Shown: positions 1-50,700 of the stretch, piece after piece
Numbering within the stretch: position 1 is the first letter of the stretch
Layout of the letters: the number at the start of each line of letters is the position of its first letter
Origin: Harmothoe impar
Taxonomy: Eukaryota; Annelida; Polychaeta; Phyllodocida; Polynoidae
NCBI GenBank assembly: GCA_947462335.1
Contig: OX381704.1
Location: forward strand, 42,102,942-42,166,941
Reading direction: 5' to 3'
Length of the DNA stretch: 64,000 nt
Position numbers and translations under genes: made by a program
The notes under the pieces: generated by a model
The model's input: only the letters and a program-made list of their open reading frames with translations
Told to the model about the DNA's origin: nothing
Database searches by the model: none

Positions 1-3000
1 TTGTCTGCCCAGTGCTGTAGTACTACTAGCCACTGTATTACTCATAGTGACAGAATCATGACTGTAACTCTGACCTTGAGGTTACCTTGTTTTAGACTTT
101 TGTTATACCATTCCTTTCATCCTCTCACAATACAATAGTCATATTTTATCCCCTGTGCGTGTATATGCCTGTAGAGGCCGTGACATATAGCTGGTGGCCT
201 GGCTTCCCGTCTGTGCCGCCTCGGTATGGTTTATAGTACTGCTAGAGCACACATGTGTTGCCTACCAGTAGAATGTAAATAAATAAACACTTTTTAGGGA
301 GTGTCAACCGGCGACAGCATGCATTTAGGACGTGCAGAGCATGTTCTAATAATGAAATCCAAATACGTGGAAAATACCAGCAGGCGGAGTATTTGGCAAT
401 TGGGTTTCGATGTTATGAGTTTTCAAATTAAACTTTTTTAAATGGTTATTCAAAAATAGCTTAGGGAGTTATGCTCCGTGAAAGCGGGGTACTGGGTACT
501 TTGTTTATTCATCGTAATCAAATTTGTTGGTTTTCTTTTTGAAAATTTATATATATCGTTGTGTACACCATTGTTGATGTTTGACAACACCCATTTTTTT
601 AGAGTTGATGGAATGAACTTCCTACACAATACACATTTATACCCCATTCAGATAAAATTTCATATGTGGATTACATTTTGTACTCCCTGATTGATATTGA
701 AAAAAAAGGAAAAAGAAAGGAATTGATCTTGACAGTCACCTGTTGATGTGTGTACATTTTTGTGTAGTTCTAAGTTCACTTAGTGTGCTCTCAGTTTGGA
801 GCCAAGTTAGTGGCGAGGGGAAGCACAGCTGGGAGCACGCCCAGAGCACGCATCAGTACATTTATAACTCAATTTGTATGTTCTGTTAGTGAGTTGGGAG
901 ACTGTGGTCCCTGGTGGGGGAGGGTACACCCACTGGTGGTGGGAGTTTGGATGATAGTTAGGGGTAACTTACCTTTCACTTAACCAGGCTTTTAGGTCAG
1001 AACAGGTGGGGTTATTTGTAAATTGTAGGTAGGCACATACAGAGCTCTCTCGTGTCCTTCTCTTACTCACGTGTACAGGCAGTACAGTTTATAGCTTGGA
1101 AGGTTAACATTAGAGGGTTTGGTAAATATGATAACAGATTGACCAAAGATAGTTATATATTTAAATAAATAAAATGTGAAAAGGAATGTATAAAAAGGAA
1201 ATTCTCAGTTCATAAACGAGAAATTACAAAATGTTTTTGGTTATATTTGAGTCTTTCTAATGATATTCAAAGGCAGTTTGATATTGCACACCCATCAAAT
1301 TATGTGTAACCAATTAAGTCCCACTTCGTTCTCCGACCTGGAGGTAAACAAGGACAATGGAGTCAGTTGGTGATGTCCCCATTGCAAAAGGAAAAACACG
1401 GCCACCTGCCCGTATGACCTAAACTAAAGCTAAAATATCAAGAAAAAATGAACACTAAACTGACATACAATGCTAGTTGTCAGCGAACGCCAATGTGACA
1501 AAGAAACAGTAGCAGGTGAGGGGAGGGGTCATCTAGAGATGCAGTGCTGACTGATGCCCTACTCTGTGTGCAGACAGGCGGTCAGTCCCTGGTCAGTGAG
1601 CCAGGTGATGGTCAGTGTTACTGGGTACTGAACTAAGCCGACCATGAAGACGACACCTCCTGCCTCCCCTACTCACCTGGTCAGGTCAATCACTAGGTCT
1701 AGGGTGGGGTGACAGTGTGTGGATGGAGGGGGATGTATACTATACGTATGGCATGAGAAACTGAACAATAAATCACAGTTTATTGGACCTATGTTATACA
1801 GTTCTGCTTAGCTGTAACTTCTCCCCTGTACTTTTGCGTCTTATCCTGACAAAGGGCGTTACTATGTGCTTGTCTAAAGGCAATATGGTTAGGAACACCC
1901 AGCCATGCATTATGTCCCGTTGAATGGGGCACATAGCTAACTCCTGATGTAATGCTATGTGTGTCTTAGTATGTGGGGGCAACACAACACATCCCCTTTA
2001 CACATGGGTGATCTTAAGGCAGACAGCCATCTTCTGAGGCGTAATAAATGGATTACGACTGACCTTAAACTGTGAATGGTATGTCCGTTGAATAACTGTC
2101 TGGATACGTGTAGAATTACTATCCAGGCAAACTAGTTCAAATGTCTATATACTGTCAGCTCTACTAGTGTAGTCTTAATACTTCTATAGAGTTGCATGTA
2201 TATTACTGTTCCTCATACTATGTGTGGATACTGGTAGTTACCGTAGTTACTTCCCATTAAATAACAGTTACAACTTTTGTCATGGAGTAAGGAACAGACA
2301 AGAAGAACTGTGGTTATAAGGCTGATATATCATACATTGCACTTTTAATGTTAGCTTAATATACGATTGGGATTTTCATTCAATACCAAATCCTTCCATA
2401 TATAAATACATGTCAATCCTTCTGTTTGAAAGTGAAAACCCCATCGAAAAAAGATATAGATGAAAAATCTTTGTCTGTGTCTACCATAATATATAATATA
2501 TACCGGTAGGATGTATATAGACATTCCTTTGTACCAGCATACACTTCCTAATGCTGGTGGTGCCATTGGAGGATGAAATATGAGGGGTATGATTGATACT
2601 GGTGATGTGATGATCACACGCCCCACCAGCCAACCACAGCCTGCAGTATGTATGGCTGATTCAGACAAGTTTTTACCTTTAATCCCCAACCGCACATCCT
2701 GTGGTAAAGGGGCTCTGTATCTTAATCACATTGGTTAGAGTCAGAAAATCACCCTGCAAAGCCTAAAGCAATCGGTGTGGTCCCTTAGGGGCTGTTGATG
2801 TACCAGGCATATGGAGCCAATTGAATCAGAATGGCGATATATGTTCCTGTCGTAAGCTTGCATGAATGAAATGGATGACTGACTTTCCGACTGTAGGTGT
2901 TCTGAAAGGATCGACATAAAGACTCTCCTTTAAGGAGATCTACTTTCTAGTTCATTGGATCTAATCTACATTCAACAAATATAGGAGATGAAGGATATAG

Positions 3001-3300
3001 CTCTTATCAATGAAGGTTTTTTATGGCAATACAGAGACGGGGGTTCTATCTAATCTACATACATTATTTACACCACTGCCCCCTCCTAATCCTACATTGA
3101 CCTCACCATTAGGAAACTCGCTATTGAAATGTGAGCTGCAGCTCTAGAACTTCTAACAGAGGGTTAGAGTTCACTATGACTACCCTGCCTTCGGCGCTTT
3201 GTGATTCATGGCACTGAGCTACTCGTCACCTTCACCAGACCCCAATAATTAGGTCACATTGAGTGACTCACTCATATAGCACCAAGCTGACCGCCACGCC
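1..3300. other. Spacer left of the first gene signals
   Basis: I see no supportable exon here. Overlapping AATAAA signals at 278-287 could mark the 3' end of a plus-strand gene lying off the left edge, but no coding sequence precedes them in the window. Another AATAAA cluster lies near 1163. On the minus strand, 2350-2650 is open in two frames and has an acceptor-like CTGCAG, but nothing in it is recognisable. The rest is ordinary AT-rich spacer. Confidence 0.5.
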
Positions 3301-4316
3301 CCCTTCCTGAGTTCCTCTCTCCGGGTACTACACGAGCAGCTCAGACAGATCTATACAAGCTCACTGAGACTGCCGGGTACCTCTGTGGTATAAGCCTCTA
3401 GTATTGACAACTTGGGAGACCCTCAAGGCAGCTGTAGATAATCTAAAGACCTAGTCAGAATGGTGAATTTATTTAGTCTCATTGATCTAACTTTAGCTCA
3501 AAGGACGTCAACATTCTGTTTAGGACCACATTAATAACGATACGGCTCCCATGATGCAGTTCACCCGAGGCGATTTTGTTGGGTCCTGGTCGGTGGTTAT
3601 GTTCCCGCCCTGCGCCATGTTGTTATTGCAACATTCTTCTCACGGCACCCCTCAAAGCACCAAATGTTCACACTTAGTATCGCCTTAGTACAGCGAAGCT
3701 GCTGTTTTTTTTAGTTAAATCAAAAACTGGCGTATGTCTATAAAGAATATGTGGTCTCCTTTGTGTCTTATTTCCTCAGCGTTATACTGACTATACTTGA
3801 TGTGGCGTGTATTGGTCTATGGGATGGGATGTTGGTGGGTATCGACAGAAGCCTGGCAAGTCACTCACCCCTCCGAACTGTGAGCAACACGTACTGCTCA
3901 TACGGATTACACGTGGTTGCGTGAGCAGCTCAGGGCGTACAGGAGTAGCTCATCCCAGCGCTGGCCATGGTAAACAGGGCAGGGGTATTCCTGGAGCTGC
4001 CCGGGGGAGTCACATGTTAGTGGCTGTGGGTGTTATGATACTGAAGGAAGTAGCAATCCCTACCCCTTCCCCTCTACCCATCCCCCCAACCTTGGAGGGC
4101 ATGAAAGAAAATAATGACGGACCAGTATTGGATTCTCTCAGAGTTATGGTATTGGATTTTCACAGATATCGACCGTCCCCTTTTAAAACTGCTCCCACCC
4201 TGGGTGCCGTATGACGCACAGATAGTGGTGTTAACCCTGGATATCCAGTAGTAACTGCCGCCCTCCCTGTGGGTGCCAAATGGAAATTGCTGGCTTATCA
4301 ATACTGCCACTTGAGT

Positions 4317-4322
4317 TTTATT
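4317..4322 (-). terminator. Candidate polyadenylation signal of the minus-strand gene
   Basis: TTTATT on the plus strand reads AATAAA on the minus strand. It lies about 240 nt past the stop codon of the candidate terminal exon at 4562-4765, a usual distance for a short 3' UTR. The hexamer is common by chance, so it is only supporting evidence. Confidence 0.3.
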
Positions 4323-4561
4323 TAATCAAATATACCCGAGCAAATCTTGACAGGGAAAGCTCTTTGGTCGAATATGACATGCTGATCACCATAGTACAAT
4401 GTACAACATTATTTTTGGAGAACCCAATCTATCTTTGCATTATTACATTTTAGATATAAATTCATCTGACCATATTATTTTACAGTTCTGTTTCAATTAC
4501 TTAATCATCATAAGAAATAATACTGGTATAGTCGAAAAATTCTAATTCCCCTAGAACCCTG

Positions 4562-4765
4562 TCACCCAGACAAGTTATTGACCAGTTCATAAAACGCCAT
4601 CATAGAGTTCAACATGTCTTTGTATCTTTGATACTGACGCTTTAGTTTGTTTGTTCGTCGGTCCACATCTAAGCTTTGTTTGTCCAAAGGTATACCATCC
4701 AGGGACTGTTGATATCTATAGTCAGTATCTGGGAGCTTGAGTCTTTTCCCAACTAGGCTATCATC
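4562..4765 (-). CDS. Candidate terminal exon of an unrecognised minus-strand gene
   Basis: I do not recognise this protein. The minus frame encodes 67 residues and a stop. The sequence is charged, with a basic, helix-prone segment (DRRTNKLKRQYQRYKDML) and the C-terminal end FYELVNNLSG. An acceptor lies at the 5' edge, with two AG choices 6 nt apart (exon start 4765 or 4771), both in phase 0. That phase matches the donor of the candidate exon at 7251-7427 on the same strand, and an AATAAA follows at 4322-4317. Amino-acid composition looks genuinely coding, unlike the shadow frames nearby. A cytoplasmic C-terminal tail is possible, but no function can be assigned. Chance open frame remains the main alternative. 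Confidence 0.38.
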   Translation of the reverse strand, partial: DDSLVGKRLKLPDTDYRYQQSLDGIPLDKQSLDVDRRTNKLKRQYQRYKDMLNSMMAFYELVNNLSG

Positions 4766-5319
4766 CTGTGTCTGCCAGGTACAGGGGGTCAGGTGACTGT
4801 TCAAATAATGCCAAGTAGTACCTGAGATAAGGATGCTGATAGCAGAGAGGTGACCTGGCAAATTAGGATGTTAGCCAGTATGGGGATGTCCCCTAAAATC
4901 AACATTGACACTTTTCTTGGTCGAAAATAATGATAAAACAGCTGGTATTTACTCGCTAGGATCGCTGAGGGAGGGGGAGGAGATTAAGTGATAATCTACA
5001 TATAATCCCATAATCCTTCATCGATTAAACTAAACAGCAGTGTTATCCCATTAGTATGTAACGATTTGCTCCCATCACAAGAGAATTCCCTCTTAAGCTC
5101 AGCTTGTCACAAAAAGTCCACTTTGACTCTCATAGGGCACGTTTGTGTGTCTGGCCTCCAGTGATGTGATTGAAGTTTTAGTGGGCCCGGTACTATTAAA
5201 GATGGGACTAAGATATTAACAGGAAGATGGCCCACCAGTGGTGATAAGGAGACCCGCCGCTTGTTTCAGCCTGATAACAGTACAGGGTGTGTGAGGGGAG
5301 GGGGTTGATTAAGGTGATA

Positions 5320-6100
5320 GAGGTGTGTGTGTATGTGTGTGTGGGGGGTGATCCCCCACTACCACAAGCACCAATGCCTCCACCACTACAGTTGGCAACA
5401 AGCTCTTCATCAGCACCACCACCAGGAAGCTGCCATCCCTGATCACTGCTACTGGAGGACCCCCTGGAGGAGGCACTCATCCAACCCGCCCACCCCTGCA
5501 CTGATCACCCACCCAGGAGGACTCCAGGCGTCAGCTGGAGGAGCAGCACCCACCTGCAAGGAAACACCTGCCCAGTGTCGGGCCCAGTGCCACTCTGCGT
5601 CCACCCTGGAGGAGGTATATAGACTAGAGTTTGGGGAGACCCTGGAGGACCCTATGTAATACCAGTCTGAGAGGCGGATGCCACAGACAGCACCGACTGG
5701 AGGAAGTGGGAGCACCAGGAGGAGACAGAGGAGGAATTCCCCACATCTCACAATAGCAGACGGCGAGATATGGGTGTTAGACTGTTAGGTGGTGCTGCAG
5801 TGACGTGTGTAGTGGAGTGTTGATAATCCTGATAGATAATGCCAGCTGATAACGCCTGGCTGTGCAATATGACCTGTGGTCTATGCTGTGGTGCAGAGTA
5901 CCAGATGCAGTAAGTAATAACAAGACGCGGCTCCTACAAACCCTTACACCCCACAGTCCCTATACCCACTGGAGGCTGCTGCTACAGACAGGGGACTACC
6001 AACCTGCCTTCATCGACAGTAGTGCCTGGAGAAGGCGGAGGAGGAGGAGGGTCTAAGAGGGGATTGGAGACAGGAGGCGCCTGGCGTAGATAGTGTACAA
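5320..6100. other. GC-rich low-complexity block with CTGGAGGA repeats
   Basis: A GT microsatellite (about 5320-5348) is followed by GC-rich sequence carrying CTGGAGGA at 5452, 5464, 5535, 5605, 5642 and 5697. A plus frame is open from 5327 to 5791 except for one TAA at 5657-5659. The tail of that frame is protein-like (RRNSPHLTIADGEIWVLDC, then stop). Several frames on both strands are open here because of base composition, so I do not call a gene. A consensus donor (GTAAGT) at about 5910 suggests some transcription. It could hold untranslated exons of Enabled, exons of the minus-strand gene, or neither. Confidence 0.4.
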
Positions 6101-6600
6101 TACATGATCATAGATCGATACATAGTCTGAGTGTGTATAGTGTGGATCCCACTGCGCCATGCCTCACCAGCCACCACCAGCCCCCACCACAAGCAGGCCT
6201 ACCTAGAACATAGCAGGCCCTCACACTAGGATCCAACACGCACCCACAGACGCTGCCGCACCGCTAGGTTTATCTACACCACAGGAGGATCCACACACCC
6301 ATGTAGTACTGGAGTTAGAGACCTTAACACAGCCGTCATCATTAACACTGCCTTTATCTATATATGTCTTGTATGCGTGTTGGGGCCTATCAGCAAAATG
6401 AGCCGACGTCGGTCTTTGGCTTAAAATAACCACAAAAGACAGCTCCCTCGATCAAAACTGGCTAGGACACGCACATCCTCTACAGTGACAAACGCCAAGC
6501 CACCGCTGGGTGTACCTTGTATCTGGCCTGCTGTTTAATTACAGAAGGAATACTAGAGCGGTGGTACCAACAGAAGGTATTAACTTACACCTTAAACCAG

Positions 6601-6634
6601 GAGCAGCTCTGAGCAGATACTGATTGAGCTGCTC
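6601..6634. promoter_or_regulatory. Inverted pair of the GAGCWGCTC nonamer upstream of the candidate Enabled start
   Basis: GAGCAGCTC at 6601-6609 and GAGCTGCTC at 6626-6634 are reverse complements separated by 16 nt, so they could pair as a 9-bp stem or act as an inverted protein-binding pair. They end 79 nt before the candidate initiator codon at 6714. A regulatory role is inference only. Confidence 0.35.
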
Positions 6635-6713
6635 AGTGGAGTACCTTTGGAGGGAGTTAGTACTGAGAGGTAGACGCTAGCACTGATCTGCAGATCACGT
6701 GAGACGGGAGAGA

Positions 6714-44860
<38,147 letters not shown>

Positions 44861-45036
44861 CACGTAAACCGCTAGTGCCATCTTGCGATGGATCTTCAAA
44901 TGATAAAACATAAAAACAAAGCTGCTGGTGCTGCCATTAGAGGCAATCACATAACCCCATATAGGACTCACTTTGCACATGAGATGCAGCCTCTAGATGT
45001 TAGAGACTTTACCACAGGTAGAGAAGCATTACTTCA

Positions 45037-45270
45037 ACTCCATCTATAGGATGGCCAACCCCATCTATGTGACGGCCAACTAACTCCATCTATAGGATGG
45101 TCAACGCCATCTATAGGATGGCCAACTCCATCTATAGCATGGTCAGTTAACCCCATCTAAAGGATGGCCAACTCCATCTATAGCATGGGCAGTTAACCCC
45201 ATCTATAGGATGGCCAACTCCAACTATATGATGGCCAACACCATCTATAGGATGGCTAACTCCATCTATA
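45037..45270 (+). repeat. Minisatellite of about 20 bp with a hairpin in each unit
   Basis: About eleven units of CCATCTATAGGATGGCCAAC type begin about 180 nt past the Enabled stop, so they are probably in its 3' UTR. Each unit contains CCATC-TATAG-GATGG, a 5-bp perfect stem with a 5-nt loop. Some variants keep the arms (CCATCTAAAGGATGG) and others break them (CATCTATAGCATGG). The open plus frame across the array (SIYRMAN repeats) has no supporting splice sites. Confidence 0.9.
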
Positions 45271-45870
45271 GGATGGTGTCAGACCACTACACACTCCTCT
45301 GCCAAATACTGACGACTGACAATAGCCTGCTGAGCATGAGAATACCTCTAAGGGGGCTGATCATCACCCGATGTACAAAGCCTTCACCAGGATCACAATA
45401 TCAGATAAAAGTAATAGCTGTTGGGATGTCAAACATCCCATCTAGCACCTCTGAACCTCAATCATCTCTCCTCTCACGACGCCCTTATTATCACTGGGTC
45501 TGTGTTACATTTAATTATTTCTTTCGAACCAACAGAAAATGGACGTTTAAGTTCATTTTGGTAAAAGCAACAATAAAGGTACCTAACAAATACATCAATA
45601 TCAATAAGACTTTACCGATGGGCTGGACCTTTCGCCTTTCTAGCACTCTATGTAGCATGCTCACCTAGTAGTACCCTGCCCGTGTGCAAAGTGACGCCTC
45701 TGTGGAAACATGTCACACTTTGGAGGACTAGATGATGGTACCAAGACTTTGATGATGATGATGCTCAGTGGGAGGATGTGACTGCCCATAGGCCTGCACC
45801 CCAAGGCCGCACGATTGGCTGACCAAAGACCGACCGCAGTTTCCACAAGCTGATGAGCCACTCCGAGAGA
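45271..45870 (+). other. Probable Enabled 3' untranslated or flanking sequence
   Basis: No exon is supportable. An AATAAA at 45572-45577 is the nearest clear polyadenylation signal after the Enabled stop, giving a 3' UTR of about 720 nt if used. Confidence 0.4.
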
Positions 45871-45874
45871 GCCA

Positions 45875-45940
45875 AGGTCACGAGCCTCAAGGTCACGAGC
45901 CTCAAGGTCAACGCGTCTCAGGTCACTACCAGCAAGGTCA
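45875..45940 (+). promoter_or_regulatory. Five AGGTCA half-sites at exact 15-bp spacing
   Basis: AGGTCA starts at 45875, 45890, 45905, 45920 and 45935. Two copies are extended as TCAAGGTCA (45887 and 45902), the preferred site of monomeric nuclear receptors of the ERR/NR5A type. The direct-repeat spacing is 9 bp between half-sites. Two plus frames are open across it (QGHEP-like or KVTSL-like pentapeptide repeats), so a coding repeat is the alternative. Confidence 0.6.
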
Positions 45941-45999
45941 AGGCGGGGCGGACGCCAGCACAGTGAATGCTCTATGGCTGTATACCTGGGGTGTATATG

Positions 46000-47700
46000 C
46001 TACTATTGGTGAGACAGAACCAAGAGGTACATAATGTTGTGCGACTGTTTATATTAATAATACCATTACTATTGTTGGTAGAGTCATGGATTTCCTTATG
46101 TCATTTCGTCTAGGATACTTAGCAGTTTAGTGAGGTCCATTTAGACCTGTCCCCAAGCAACATGATATAATTGCTGAATGTATAAATTGTTGGACGACTA
46201 GAAAATCCCCCACTTTTTGCGAACACAATTGTAAACTTACTCATGAAAATAGTTGCCATTAATCTGAATGATTGATTAAGTTGTATAGCGATAAGAGAGT
46301 GTAGTGAACATGTTATAAAGCCATAGCGATGTCTCCCTGTCTCCTAAAACTATGTACACATAAATGTTATAACATATTAGATGTTACCCCCATCCCCAAC
46401 ATTGAGGACCCTCTCTATAGTTTACCCCATGATAATCCCTAAGACTATGGAACAGATGGTGCCAAATCCCAGCCGAGTACAGTAGTGGTTTTAGCCAGAA
46501 TGTTTGTACAGATTCTATATTATGAGAGTGAGAACCTTGGGACAAGGCCAAGGGAACCAAACTCAAAGGGAACCCTAGCAGCACTGTGGTAAAGGAGGCT
46601 ACTCGGACCTTGTGGGCCAAAGTGTAGGATGGAAACAGATTCATTCCAGTTTGTAGTACAGGAAAGCTTTCAGTTTTGGAAAGCTGGAGGAGTCCTACCT
46701 CTAGTGAGACAAACATATGCTGTTCACACAGCATATCATTATATATACATATATATTATTATGGTGGCGTCAAGAATTAGTATTATGACGGAGAAGGCGA
46801 ACAAGTCTGTGAGTGTGTATGTATAGTTCACAGGACACGATCGTCTAGAGAATCTGAAGCATAATGTCTACATGTGTGGAGCGTGTTGATCGGGTATTAC
46901 CGATAACGCTTTTGTTTATTAATGATTATGGGAACTTCTGTGGCTGAGTGTGTTTTAGGGTGAAAGTTATACTGAGTGACTTATGAGTGTATGGATACTT
47001 TTATGTAAGGAATGTCTTAAGTGTACATATAGAATCTTGAGGAGTAACTGATCAATGGATGTATTCTTTCATTTTACCTTTATTCATGTTTAAACAGGAA
47101 AGACAAGGGATATACTTATAGAATATAGGGACCAGGACCATGTTAGCTTCTAAACAGTCAGCATTTAGCTACATTATGGGACAAAAGAGGCTGTAATATG
47201 TAACCCACCAATATAAATGATGAAACTCTGAAAGGGGATAATGCAAGTTATTACTGGCTGTAATATCAACTCCTCAGTACTAGAAAGGCACCACCCTGTC
47301 ATGTGAGACTGCATATATGCTGTAGGGATGTGAACAGCTACACTTGATAGGAGTTTGTATCCACCATGTTGTTTCTGGTCTCCCCTCACACTCCCCTAGC
47401 ATCCCTCTAGAACTTCCTACGTTTCCTCTCGACGCCAGACTCAGCCATGGTTAGGCAAGGTAATTGTAAATAGACGTGTCAATGACTCGGAGGTGGCCGT
47501 GAATGCCATTCTCTAATGAGACACTGGCTGTGTAAAGATGGAGTGATGGTTGTGGCAGTCTTGGCAAGTCGACCAGTCTTTGACATAGAGGGGTTGCAGC
47601 AGTCTGTGTGGTTATAGTCATTATTATTTTCTCGTGTTGATCATGTTAAAATATTGAACACTGACACTGCTGGATCTCTAAATGCAAAGGCATCCCGTCA
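46000..47700. other. Spacer
   Basis: Nothing recognisable. One ATG in good context at 47447 is followed by a GTAATT donor after 13 nt, which may be chance. Confidence 0.5.
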
Positions 47701-47710
47701 ACAGGCGGCC

Positions 47711-47720
47711 TTTATAAAAG
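47711..47720 (+). promoter_or_regulatory. TATA box of a candidate core promoter
   Basis: TTTATAAAAG lies 39 bp before an ATG with full Kozak context (GGCCACCATGAAG at 47759). The distance allows initiation near 47740 with a leader of only about 20 nt. After ATGAAG comes a donor-like GTGTGT; read through, the frame ends after nine codons. Confidence 0.45.
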
Positions 47721-47758
47721 GTGCCCACTGGGGAACAAACCCTTTACTAAGGGCCACC

Positions 47759-47764
47759 ATGAAG
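47759..47764 (+). CDS. Candidate first exon fragment (Met-Lys) of an unknown gene
   Basis: ATGAAG follows a perfect GCCACC Kozak sequence downstream of a TATA box. A first coding exon ending after two codons would be phase 0. I found no downstream exon between 48 and 58 kb that clearly belongs to it, so the gene cannot be described. Confidence 0.2.
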
Positions 47765-47799
47765 GTGTGTATACCTTACCCAAGTTGAATTGAATTCAT

Positions 47800-50700
47800 T
47801 TGTTAGAATCTAAGAAGAGAGAGAGTAGGTGACAAAGCACCTACCAGTGAGCATGGACATGGGCAGGCATTCCGCCCTTGGGTGATGGCAAAGAAGTATA
47901 CTCTTAATGTGTTGTCAGAAATAGTAGAGATAGGACAAAATGCCTGTTATGTTTTTTCTATGCAAACTCATCATCCTTCATTGAACCCGGTCTTCTATCT
48001 ACTTCCTGTGTGGCATGGTGTACATGCGATGGCATTTCAAAAGGTCAAAACCATACTGTTGTAATAGCAATACAAAAACATTGGGTTTCCTCTTCATATT
48101 CCCTCTCTAAGTGTTGCTGGACCAGCTCTTATGATTTTACAACACACATACTAGTTTTAAGTTATTCACTGCATTTGCTTGTGATAAAACATTGCAGGCT
48201 CACATCTCACGAGACAGAAGGAACTACTGATTTCTTTTGGTAAAATCCCCGTCAAACTCTTTGCATATGTCACTATGAAAAGAAAGTAATGATTGCACCG
48301 ATTATTAAACACCCATTCCATATTCTCTTGAAATATGATAAAATAAAATTACTAGTCTCCAGAGATGTGGGCCTTCAGTGCATGTCCTTTTGTGATCTTA
48401 CGTAGATTCATGGCGCCCTCTGGTTTTTCCCTTGAGTACTTCTTCATGGATTACAAGAGATTGGCCTATGTAAAAGCAAAAGGTCTGAAAACAAAAATGA
48501 ATTTTATTTTGTACAAAGACAAGGCTATTAACAACAGTTAACAAACGGGACAATGTGCATAACGGTAACGACAGAAGGAGAGAATTGACTTATATGAACC
48601 AGAGCACTATTCTGCAGATGTAAAATGAATAGGTTAAGAGTGAATGTACAGTGATAGAGCTAATGCGTGAGGTGTATAGGACGATCAGAGGGTCGTATAG
48701 CTAATGTCATAAATGTCAGTACGGTACAACCTGATTAGTAAGATTCATGTTGAATGGTTACTCGTGTTTTCACAATGGTGCCCATGAAGTTGATAAGTTA
48801 ATAAAAAATCATGTATATTAAATTGATTGGCTGTATTTCTTTCCATTTACAACCCAGAAACACTGCCAATGGTCTTCAATTAATTCTAAGCCACATGTAA
48901 GATTTGTATTACTTGCCTGCTCGCTCTGCACACCAGAACAGTGCTGCAAGTCTGACAACCACACCTGTGCTTCTCCCGTTAAAGCGGTGCTCTCACAGTA
49001 ATAGAGTAGCAGTGGTGCTCGCTAATGGCTAGCGACCCACGAGACTGTTGGTGAGAGCGTCGCTTTAACAGCGACCAAGGGGAGACCTATGTACATAGTG
49101 ATCTAATTTACGGCCAGGTGGGCCCTTGAGTATAGCAGAGCTTAATCCTCAGTATTTGAATTCCCACCGGTATCTTAATCAACCATACCAAGTGTTGTCT
49201 CCTGCTTATCTGTTCACAGTGTGCTACCCGTATTGCATAACACCGCTCTCTCGGCTTTTGTTGGAATTTCTCATCCTAGATGTCGCTTCGGAGTACTTCA
49301 TTTTAGTCGCCAATAGAGGCATGAGTGAGAAATGCAGCATATTTAACCATCATATTTTGATAATAATGAATCCGGATATATACACACACGTGTGACTGAA
49401 TGTAAGACTGAATGGTTTGTGTATCATGGATGAATGTAAGAGTGAGTTTTCAATGGTGCCAAAGACAAGATAGTGTCTTCATTGCCAATATACTTCAATG
49501 TATGAGCTCTCAAGTCTTCGAACCATCAGGATGTTTGTATTGACCATGGGTGGATGAGTGGTTAACCGACAAGTCTCTTGCCAATGTGAACTGACCAGTG
49601 TGAAGTCATTAGGGATTACTTACATATTTTGATGTGAGAAATGGAATAGAAGAGACATGAACTAAAAATATGTAGGTCTAATGCTGAACTCCTGATAATC
49701 ATGATGAACAAATATCATAAAGGTTAAGCATGCTCTGAATGTATAGAAATGCCTTGTTTAGCATGTATTATACATATTAAAAACAAAAACAAGTGAGTGT
49801 CTGATGGAGCAAACAAGGGACATCTCTGTACAAATAACAGTATTGTTGGTATCGCCCGCAGGCTCCACGAAGCGCAGGAGTGAGTGGGCGCAGTGTACAT
49901 TTTTGAAGTGGAAAAGTCTAAGTGGTAGTCAACCGTAAGGCAGAAGGGCAGATGACGTGGTCATTAATTGGTTGATAATTACCGATTAAATTTTGAATGC
50001 ATTAGTTGTGCCTGAGATGTCCACCAGAGGGAGACAGCGCGCGGCGCTTCTAGTCGCGGATAAGAGCACCACCTGGTGTGTCGTTACGAGGTTATCCGCC
50101 AGGTGGACTCAGCAGTGGGTCCTTGTTGTTGGTTCCTAATGCAAGGTGTGTGTATGTGTATGTACAGGAGGTGGGCTCTGGTTGTCACTTAGTCCCCGTT
50201 CCTCCAGTATGCTCCAATAGCTGGAAGCAGTGGTGGGGACAGGGTTCCATGGATGTCAACCTATTTAATTTATGATAATCTTATTAAATAGAAGTGGAAG
50301 GAGGAGCCTAAATGTGTGTATAGATGTACAGAGTGGCAGATACAAGATACTGTTTCCCTGTTCTCTCTGTTGTAGCGGTTACAGTAGGCTCTGTGTGTGA
50401 TGTGATACAAAGGTTGGTGAGCACAAGTGGTGAGAGCAAGTTAAAAGTTACAGGGTGGGTGGGGTTAATAATGACTATAAATATCCGGAGAAAATGTGCA
50501 TGGGGAGTAGATCTCGGACCGAACCAAGTTGCCGCTAGTTTTGATACTGGGTACGTGTTGCACAGAGACTCGCCTTGTTGGAATAGTTAGCAGTCTGAAA
50601 CGCATATTGTGTTGAAGTTATAAGGTTTGCTGTCAACTTGATCCACACTGCACTCTCACCTCATGAATACTGGACAATCTCTGCATTATCACACTCCCTC

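Noticed and set aside
3807..4214. 135-codon plus-strand open frame
   Set aside because: No recognisable domain, no promoter or splice context, low-complexity Pro/Gly composition.
45210..45668. 152-codon plus-strand open frame after Enabled
   Set aside because: The first part is the hairpin minisatellite, and the rest has no recognisable domain or splice support. It is more likely 3' UTR or flank.
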